From Muribaculaceae bacterium (GTDB lineage: Bacteria > Bacteroidota > Bacteroidia > Bacteroidales > Muribaculaceae), in contig CADFRV010000060.1 of assembly GCA_902836725.1 (NCBI GenBank), forward strand, positions 1-12,124: a stretch of 12,124 bases of DNA. The letters run 5' to 3'. Positions 7,947-12,124 of this stretch are shown here, in pieces. Every line of letters starts with the position of its first letter. Position 1 is the stretch's first letter. A program made the translations under genes and the position numbers. The notes under the pieces were generated by a model, which was not told where the DNA came from, made no database searches, and saw nothing but the letters and a program-made list of their open reading frames with translations.

Positions 7947-8399
7947 TTATAATCCGAATTGAGCAAGACGTTCCTCGCTTTCGGCCGGACTTTCCCTAAC
8001 CGTGCCGATGATTAACTCTAAATCGTATTCGTCGATCTCGCCCAAGTAATTCCATTCCTTGAACTTTTGAGGGAAAGCAATCTTCAGCCGGACACAATCC
8101 ACAAAGGAGTCGTAACGAAGAAACGGATACTTTGACTGCTTTATGGGCATATGGTACATTTTGATGTGTGCCGGAAGATTCCTGTTGATTTGGGAATTTA
8201 TGATAACGCCACCATAGGCAACGCCATTGGAATCAAAACCAAGAACTATGAAATACTTGTCTCTTGAAGCGTCTCCGGCTTTGGGTCTTATCCCATTTGC
8301 CTCTGTCATTGTCATCTCATAAACATCCCCGACTTTAACTATGCGAGATGCCAGGCGTGATAGCTCTTCCTCATTGAGAGCGTCGGAAATCTTCATCAT
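7947..8399 (-). CDS. Putative toxin partner of the Panacea antitoxin, unassigned family
   Basis: This 150-aa, probably soluble protein has no signal peptide or membrane segment. Its ATG overlaps the antitoxin stop as ATGA (8396-8399); a second in-frame ATG follows at once (8394-8396). I do not recognise a named family. Visible features: a short helical N-terminus (about 5-22, ALNEEELSRLASRIV); a beta-rich core with VGDVYEM (23-29), DKYFIVLGFD (47-56) and GGVIINSQIN (63-72); then YPFLRYDSFVDCVRLK (91-106); and an acidic, probably helical tail. The VGDVY...KYFIVLG arrangement loosely recalls the MazF/PemK-type barrel, a weak inference. Known Panacea loci encode an antitoxin next to a toxin of variable type, and position is the main argument here. 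Codon use and G+C (about 43-45% in sampled lines) differ from the sus operon. It ends before the shared palindromic terminator. Confidence 0.7.
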   Translation of the reverse strand: MMKISDALNEEELSRLASRIVKVGDVYEMTMTEANGIRPKAGDASRDKYFIVLGFDSNGVAYGGVIINSQINRNLPAHIKMYHMPIKQSKYPFLRYDSFVDCVRLKIAFPQKFKEWNYLGEIDEYDLELIIGTVRESPAESEERLAQFGL

Positions 8400-8947
8400 T
8401 TCAAAACTGACGAAATTCGCATTTGCTCTTCAATATATTCAAGCATCGCATTGTCGGCATGAAGAACCTTCGCCATAGAAATTGGCGAGATAATGTTTGT
8501 CCCATTTACGCGACGGTTTGCTTCGTCCCAGGCCTCATCATGGGATTTTCTCATAAGCTGTCCGAATGTCAATGATTTGTTTTCCTCAATTGACTGTTCC
8601 AATGCCTCAATTTCTGATTTTGAGAGAAACTTCAAATTTGCCTCCCGTTTAGGAAGAAGAACATTAGGGGCATCTTCGCCGGCAAACTGAATAACCTCGG
8701 ATAATTCTTCCGAAAGAGTCATCCGGGGGCGATCAAGTTCCTTTACCGCATCATACAATTGAGTTGGAACCGGACCATATTTCAACGCGCAGAACTCGTC
8801 AGGCACAATGCCACTGCCCCATTTCGCAAGATGCTTCATCTCTGCGAAATAGAGTATCTTGAAAGCATGGTAGAAATCAACGCCACCAGTCTTGCCAAGT
8901 ATAAACAGAACTAACTCTGTGAGTTTCTTGCTGTCGTAATTCGTCAT
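8396..8947 (-). CDS. Panacea/SocA-type (DUF4065) antitoxin
   Basis: This 183-aa cytoplasmic protein should neutralise the product of the overlapping downstream gene. Seen: the Panacea core in the N-terminal third, with a hydrophobic helix (LTELVLFILGKTGGVDFYHA), KILYFAEMKHL (30-40), PDEF (49-52) and the hallmark ALKYGPVP (54-61) followed by TQLYDAVKEL. A C-terminal part with FLSKSEIEALEQSIE and a final helix (YIEEQMRISSVLK) is a likely toxin-contact or extra region. Members of this domain family, including SocA of Caulobacter, act as antitoxins for unrelated toxins and are common on mobile and prophage DNA. The antitoxin-first order with ATGA overlap is standard for such pairs. Sampled lines are 33-38% G+C, well below the sus operon, which suggests transfer. 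It has its own strong promoter (9007-9037). Confidence 0.9.
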   Translation of the reverse strand: MTNYDSKKLTELVLFILGKTGGVDFYHAFKILYFAEMKHLAKWGSGIVPDEFCALKYGPVPTQLYDAVKELDRPRMTLSEELSEVIQFAGEDAPNVLLPKREANLKFLSKSEIEALEQSIEENKSLTFGQLMRKSHDEAWDEANRRVNGTNIISPISMAKVLHADNAMLEYIEEQMRISSVLK

Positions 8948-8986
8948 GGGCTAATGTACTATGCTTATTAAACGCAAAATAAGTAA

Positions 8987-9009
8987 TTGCAGTTTAAGCC
9001 AGTTTGCAA
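8987..9009. promoter_or_regulatory. Candidate operator at the antitoxin transcription start
   Basis: Seen: TTGCA (8987-8991) and TGCAA (9005-9009) form an inverted repeat with a 13-nt spacer. CAGTTT occurs twice at exactly 10-base spacing (8990-8995 and 9000-9005). The site overlaps the -7 box and the expected start point of the antitoxin promoter, where a repressor would act. Autoregulation by the antitoxin or its complex is inference. Confidence 0.35.
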
Positions 9010-9037
9010 ATATACAAATAACTCTTCAGACTGCAAA
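9007..9037 (-). promoter_or_regulatory. Bacteroidetes primary-sigma promoter of the antitoxin/toxin pair
   Basis: Read on the - strand, TTTG (9037-9034) is followed by exactly 19 nt and then TATATTTG (9014-9007). This is a full match to the Bacteroidetes consensus TTTG / TANNTTTG at the normal spacing. Transcription should start near 9000, giving a 5' UTR of about 50 nt to the ATG at 8947. There is no Shine-Dalgarno sequence. Confidence 0.8.
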
Positions 9038-9114
9038 ATCGCATGAGAATCAAGAATTTGAAAAATAACCAGGAAATAGGTAATGGCCATGATAAGATTT
9101 CATAAATTTTTAAT

Positions 9115-9155
9115 GACAAAAATGGTTCTGTTTTGTCGGAAAAATCGTAATTTAG
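9115..9155 (+). promoter_or_regulatory. Candidate promoter with inverted repeat for the secreted-protein gene
   Basis: Seen: TAATTTAG (9148-9155) differs from the -7 consensus TANNTTTG at one defined position. No TTTG lies exactly 19 nt upstream; TTTTG at 9131-9135 is too close and TTCTG at 9126-9130 is a weak alternative. GACAAAA (9115-9121) and TTTTGTC (9131-9137) form a 7-bp inverted repeat across the -33 region, a plausible regulator site. Transcription would begin near 9162, about 118 nt before the ATG. Confidence 0.45.
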
Positions 9156-9166
9156 CAACGTGAACA

Positions 9167-9233
9167 AATAGCGGCCTCAGCATCTATATGCTTGGTGTTA
9201 AGCGAATAGCGGCTTAACGCTATTTATTGCCGC
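9167..9233 (+). promoter_or_regulatory. Repeat-rich 5' leader with alternative hairpins
   Basis: Seen: AATAGCGGC occurs twice (9167-9175 and 9205-9213). GTTAAGC (9197-9203) pairs with GCTTAAC (9212-9218), extended by a G-C pair and wobbles to 9194/9221. AATAGCG (9205-9211) pairs with CGCTATT (9218-9224). These two stems share bases and exclude each other. The first AATAGCG copy can also pair with CGCTATT, and both GCGGC copies can pair with GCCGC (9229-9233). AGCAT/ATGCT (9179-9183 with 9188-9192) forms a further small stem. This could be a switching leader RNA or a set of binding-site repeats. No known riboswitch class is recognised. Confidence 0.45.
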
Positions 9234-9279
9234 CATGAGACGGTGCTTGAAATTTATATTTAACCATAAACAATATATT

Positions 9280-11688
9280 ATGAAGAAATTTTTACTTTCA
9301 ATGCTTGCAGTCTGTGCATGTGCCGTGATGGGCTTTGCAGAGAGTGTGACATTTGACTTCACAGTGGAGAATGCCTATGGCATCACATCTCCTACAGAGG
9401 CCAGCAAAGGTACCGATCTGGCGCCGAACCAGACAATAACGGAAGGTGCCGTGACAATGGAGGCTGTTTTCCCCGAAGACGCGCAAAATAAGATCCGTAT
9501 CTGGAGAACTACCAAGAATGCTCTTGAACTCCGCGCATACAAGACACAGAGCCTGAAATTCACATGTGCCGAAAATATTACCGGCATCAAGTTCGAGGGT
9601 GCTAAAGTTCAGAATCTTGACTGGGCAGGTACCCCCGCCACAAGCGTTGAAGTTACTTTTACAGCAACTGTAAATATCAGCAAAATCACCGTTTCCTACG
9701 GTGAAGGCGGCGGGGAGGTGACACCTCCCGCCGAAGGTACACTCTTCGAGTCTACCTTTGCTGATGGTATCGGCGATTTCACAATCGATAATGTAACTCT
9801 TCCCGAGGGATTGACCTATGTTTGGAACCACGATTCCTACGGTTACATGAAGGCTTCCGCTTACAAAGGTGGATGTCTCGCTGCTGACGCATGGCTCATC
9901 TCCCCCAAATTCAATCTGTCGGCAGTTACTAAACTCAACCTCTCGTTCGACCACTGTGTGAACAAATTCGCTTCTGCAGAAGTGGCTAAGGAGCAGGTTT
10001 CCGTAGCTGTCCGCGTTGACGGCGGAGCATGGCAGACCGTGACTGTTCCCACATGGAGTGAAAACAACGGTTGGGCTATGGTAAACTCAGGCGACATTGA
10101 CCTGAATGCATATTTGGGCAAGACTATCGAGATCGGTTTCCATTATACCAGCACTACAGAAAGTGCAGGTACATGGGAAGTGAAGAACTTCAAGCTCACC
10201 GGCGAGGGCACACTCACCACAGAGGCTCCCGAAGTGAAACCCACCGAGGTTGCCAACATCAAGGCTTTCCTTGACGGCAAGGACACCAACGTGACCTACA
10301 AGTTCACAAGCCCCGTGACTGTGGTTTACCAGAATGGCCAGCGCCTCTTCGTGCAGGATGCCACCGGGTCGCTCCTGATCTTCGGTAATGTAGGCCAGAC
10401 ATACGCCAAGGGCGATGTGATCCCCGCAGGATTCACCGGCAAATATGCCCTCTTCGGAGGCGCCGCACAGCTCTCTTCTCCCGCCGATTTCGCTGCTTCC
10501 ACAACCACAGCCGCTGTGCAGATGGAGGAGATCGCTGTTGAGGAGCTTGCCACCGACATGGTGATCACATATGTGAAACTCGCAGGTGTGACAATCACCG
10601 AGGGTGAAAAGGCTAAATATTACGTGGCCGAGCAGGATGGCGCTACCGTAACTCTCTACGACCAGTTCGGTATCAATCCCGCCGTAGGTGAGAACCTTAA
10701 CGTTATCGGCATCGTATCTGTCTATAACGGCGCCCTGCAGGTTTATCCTATTGAGGTAACCGACGAAAGCGGCGTTGTGGTAGAGCGCGTGGCTGATCCC
10801 GTATTCACTCCGGGTGCAGGCGCAGTGCTCGCCGGAACCAAGGTTTCCATCGCTACAACTACCGAGGGCGCTTCTATCCACTACACCGTTGACGGCACAG
10901 AACCCACCGCCGACTCCGCTCTCTACACCGAGCCTATCGAGGTTTCCGAGGCTATGACCATCAAGGCTATCGCTGTCAAGGAAGGCGCTGAGGACAGCGA
11001 GGTGGTAGCTGCAGAATACACCATCCGCGAGGCCGGAGCCTACAAGGGTGACTTCGACAGCTTCAACAACGCTACCGCAAACAACAAGTATGGCACATAC
11101 ACCAACGCTACCGGCTGGACAGCCGAGAACTCTGCTATCCTCAGCGGTAACGAAGAGGGCGCCAAGGACAACAATCCCAAGTTTGCCTTCATCGGCGACC
11201 AGTACACTCTGGCTCCCACTCTCAACGGCAAGATTACCGCTCCCGGCAAGCTCACATCGCCCGTACTCTCCGACGGCATCGGCACTCTGACCTTCGACTA
11301 CGGTTTTGCTTTCGCTGACAGCCAGGTTAAGCTCAACATCCAGATCCTCGACGCCGAGGGCAAGGAGGTTGCTTCCGATGTGCTCGAGAAGACTGAACTT
11401 GAGAAGCAGACCGCTTACAGCTACAGCCATGACTTCAACCAGGCAGGTGATTTCAAGGTGATCATCACCAACGAATGCCTCACCGGCACAGACAAGAACA
11501 TTGACCGCGTTTCTATTTGGCATCTTACATGGACCGGCTACACCACCGGTGTGGAGAATGTGGTTGTTGAGGGTGCCGACGCCCCTGTTGAATACTTCAA
11601 CCTCCAGGGTGTGCGCGTGGCAGCTCCCGAGGCCGGCATCTTCATCCGCCGCCAGGGCAACAAGGTAGAGAAGGTGGTTATCCGCTGA
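9280..11688 (+). CDS. Large secreted multi-domain beta-rich protein with sorting-like tail
   Basis: This 802-aa exported protein has no catalytic motif that I recognise. The start at 9280 is chosen because MKKFLLSMLAVCACAVMGFA is a clean signal peptide (cleavage near residue 20). Domains seen: an N-terminal beta-sandwich of unknown type (about 21-143); a short Gly/Pro linker; a choice-of-anchor J-like (MAM/cleaved-adhesin-like) sandwich (about 153-310, with AADAWLISPKFNL and a W-rich end); an OB-fold-like segment (about 317-495, RLFVQDATGSLLIFG ... KYYVAEQDGATVTLYD); a chitobiase C-terminal/FN3-associated domain (about 504-585, HYTVDGTEPTADSALYTEP); another sandwich (about 588-752); and a C-terminal tail (about 757-802, VEYFNLQGVRV ... 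GIFIRR) resembling type IX secretion sorting domains. It is likely a surface or secreted adhesin/glycan-binding protein. It is transcribed alone and ends before a strong terminator. The OB-like call is tentative. Confidence 0.8.
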   Translation: MKKFLLSMLAVCACAVMGFAESVTFDFTVENAYGITSPTEASKGTDLAPNQTITEGAVTMEAVFPEDAQNKIRIWRTTKNALELRAYKTQSLKFTCAENITGIKFEGAKVQNLDWAGTPATSVEVTFTATVNISKITVSYGEGGGEVTPPAEGTLFESTFADGIGDFTIDNVTLPEGLTYVWNHDSYGYMKASAYKGGCLAADAWLISPKFNLSAVTKLNLSFDHCVNKFASAEVAKEQVSVAVRVDGGAWQTVTVPTWSENNGWAMVNSGDIDLNAYLGKTIEIGFHYTSTTESAGTWEVKNFKLTGEGTLTTEAPEVKPTEVANIKAFLDGKDTNVTYKFTSPVTVVYQNGQRLFVQDATGSLLIFGNVGQTYAKGDVIPAGFTGKYALFGGAAQLSSPADFAASTTTAAVQMEEIAVEELATDMVITYVKLAGVTITEGEKAKYYVAEQDGATVTLYDQFGINPAVGENLNVIGIVSVYNGALQVYPIEVTDESGVVVERVADPVFTPGAGAVLAGTKVSIATTTEGASIHYTVDGTEPTADSALYTEPIEVSEAMTIKAIAVKEGAEDSEVVAAEYTIREAGAYKGDFDSFNNATANNKYGTYTNATGWTAENSAILSGNEEGAKDNNPKFAFIGDQYTLAPTLNGKITAPGKLTSPVLSDGIGTLTFDYGFAFADSQVKLNIQILDAEGKEVASDVLEKTELEKQTAYSYSHDFNQAGDFKVIITNECLTGTDKNIDRVSIWHLTWTGYTTGVENVVVEGADAPVEYFNLQGVRVAAPEAGIFIRRQGNKVEKVVIR

Positions 11689-11769
11689 AATCTGCCGTCC
11701 GCAGAAATGACCAATCTAATCCAGTAAGGATACTCGTTAAATAATAAACAAGTTTACTTACTTTGCTCG

Positions 11770-11803
11770 GATCCCCGCGATATCGCGGGGATCTATTTTT
11801 TTT
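11770..11803 (+). terminator. Intrinsic terminator of the secreted-protein gene
   Basis: Seen: GATCCCCGCGAT (11770-11781) and ATCGCGGGGATC (11782-11793) form a perfect 24-bp palindrome. It is followed by TA and a run of eight T (11796-11803). It lies 81 bases after the stop codon. The stem, GC content and T-run are all typical of rho-independent termination. Confidence 0.88.
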
Positions 11804-11902
11804 AGAGCGTGAGAAGCAAGAGCATTAGAAGTTAAGCAAGAATAGATAAAAAGAAATAAGAAAAGGAGAAATTAAGAAATTGGGAGTGGTGGAGGAGGGC
11901 GG

Positions 11903-11965
11903 GAAATCAGAGGCATCAAAGGCATCAGGGAAATCAGAGATGTCAGAGGCATCAATCACAATCAC
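11903..11965 (+). repeat. Degenerate 9-nt tandem repeat inside the inverted-repeat element
   Basis: Seen: seven consecutive 9-nt units, GAAATCAGA, GGCATCAAA, GGCATCAGG, GAAATCAGA, GATGTCAGA, GGCATCAAT, CACAATCAC, the last one weak. Longer identities follow from this: GGGAAATCAGAG at 11901-11912 and 11928-11939, and TCAGAGGCATCAA at 11907-11919 and 11943-11955. The spacings (27 and 36) are multiples of nine. It is minisatellite-like. Confidence 0.7.
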
Positions 11966-12033
11966 TCCGGAAGGCTATTCCCATGCCATCAATCTCCTGC
12001 CCTCTATTTTCTTTGTTTCTTATTTCTCTTTTT

Positions 12034-12057
12034 CTCCATTTCTCCATTTCTCCATTT
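12034..12057 (+). repeat. Triple CTCCATTT tandem repeat
   Basis: Seen: three exact consecutive copies of CTCCATTT at 12034-12041, 12042-12049 and 12050-12057. They lie in the pyrimidine-rich right part of the inverted-repeat element. The left arm has only one counterpart, so copy number differs between the arms, as slippage would produce. Confidence 0.8.
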
Positions 12058-12124
12058 CTTATTTCTATTATTGCTTAACTTCTAATGGCGCATAGTAATA
12101 AACCTGTGTTTGTTGTATAAAAAA

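Larger units (their letters stand above)
8948..9279. other. Divergent intergenic region between antitoxin gene and secreted-protein gene
   Basis: This 332-base AT-rich stretch holds no gene. From left to right it contains the antitoxin 5' UTR with repeats (8987-9009), the antitoxin promoter (9007-9037, - strand), an 8-bp ATGGCCAT palindrome (9083-9090), an inverted repeat and candidate + promoter (9115-9155), and a repeat-rich leader (9167-9233) before the true start at 9280. An ATG at 9235 in the same frame is not used as the start because it would put 15 charged and aromatic residues before a standard signal peptide. Confidence 0.7.
11823..12087. repeat. 265-bp element with imperfect terminal inverted repeats
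   Basis: Seen: CATTAGAAGTTAAGCAA (11823-11839) is perfectly inverted at 12071-12087. The match continues inward with AATAG/CTATT after one mismatch and then, past an extra 8 nt on the left, AAATAAGAAAAGGAGAAAT (11854-11872) against 12046-12064 with 18 of 19 matching. A further inner pair is GAGGGCGGGA (11895-11904) against 11995-12004 (9 of 10). The left arm is purine-rich and the right arm pyrimidine-rich. No transposase is present. It could be a MITE-like non-autonomous element or a long-hairpin RNA. No clear target-site duplication was identified. Confidence 0.7.
11689..12124. other. Gene-free 3' region with terminator and repeat element
   Basis: This 436-base stretch has no convincing gene. 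It contains a short spacer, a strong terminator (11770-11803), a 265-bp inverted-repeat element (11823-12087) and a short AT-rich tail. The only open frame, 11880-12095, starts at TTG inside the repeat, reads through the tandem repeats and has no family resemblance. A TTTG at 12110-12113 might begin a promoter that continues past the window. Confidence 0.6.

Noticed and set aside
9235..9279. Upstream ATG giving a 15-residue longer secreted protein
   Set aside because: The extra residues (MRRCLKFIFNHKQYI) would precede a complete signal peptide, and the region contains leader repeats. The ATG at 9280 has normal AT-rich context.
10087..11523. 478-aa open frame on the - strand opposite the secreted-protein gene
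   Set aside because: It runs opposite recognisable domains such as the chitobiase C-terminal one and has no start context or family match of its own.
11749..11766. TTACTTTG-type -7 box just before the 11770 terminator
   Set aside because: The second base of the TANNTTTG consensus is wrong, and any transcript would hit the terminator within about 30 bases. It is most likely chance in AT-rich sequence.
11903..11965. CRISPR-like array
   Set aside because: The repeats are contiguous 9-nt units with no unique spacers of 25-40 nt and no cas genes, so this is a minisatellite.
11880..12095. 71-aa open frame on the + strand at the end of the window
   Set aside because: It starts at TTG within the inverted-repeat element, reads through the 9-nt and 8-nt tandem repeats (Ser/Glu/Ala then Phe/Ser), and has no ribosome-binding context.
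1..12124. tRNA, rRNA or transposase genes
   Set aside because: I saw no cloverleaf with a conserved TTC arm, no rRNA-like segment and no DDE or recombinase motif in any frame.

Overview
The window looks like part of a Bacteroidales chromosome, most likely a GC-rich gut lineage such as Muribaculaceae. The evidence is a SusC/SusD pair with SusE- and SusF-like lipoproteins, AT-rich translation starts without a Shine-Dalgarno sequence, a clear Bacteroidetes -33/-7 promoter (TTTG, 19 nt, TANNTTTG), and a C-terminal tail of the NLQGVRV type on a secreted protein. The family-level assignment is inference.

Layout. Positions 1-158 are a leader with a hairpin (31-63) and a palindrome (87-103). Positions 159-7761 hold a four-gene sus-like operon on the + strand: an STN-containing SusC-like TonB-dependent transporter, a SusD-like glycan-binding lipoprotein, a SusE-like lipoprotein and a SusF-like lipoprotein with three carbohydrate-binding modules. 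A GC-rich hairpin lies between susE and susF. The operon ends at a GAAA-loop hairpin (7794-7825). No glycoside hydrolase is present in the window, so the operon encodes capture and import only. The first ~380 bases of the susC coding region are about 41% G+C, against about 57% later on.

Positions 7888-7929 form a 42-bp perfect palindrome with A/T tracts. It serves as a two-way terminator between the sus operon and a convergent, more AT-rich two-gene cassette (7947-8947, - strand). That cassette has a Panacea/SocA-type (DUF4065) antitoxin first, overlapping by ATGA a 150-aa protein that I take to be its partner toxin and cannot assign to a named family. A perfect-consensus promoter with repeats that could serve as an autoregulatory site lies upstream of the antitoxin.

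Positions 9115-9279 hold a candidate promoter and a repeat-rich leader with mutually exclusive hairpins, ahead of an 802-aa secreted, all-beta, multi-domain protein (choice-of-anchor J-like, OB-like, chitobiase C-terminal/FN3-associated, sorting-like tail). It ends at a strong terminator (11770-11803). Positions 11823-12087 form a 265-bp element bounded by imperfect 42-50-nt inverted repeats, with a 9-nt degenerate tandem repeat inside. It resembles a non-autonomous mobile repeat or a long-hairpin RNA.

The four sus genes should act together at the outer membrane: SusD, SusE and SusF bind glycan at the cell surface, and SusC imports it with TonB energy. The antitoxin/toxin pair is an independent accessory insertion. 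The large secreted protein is transcribed on its own.
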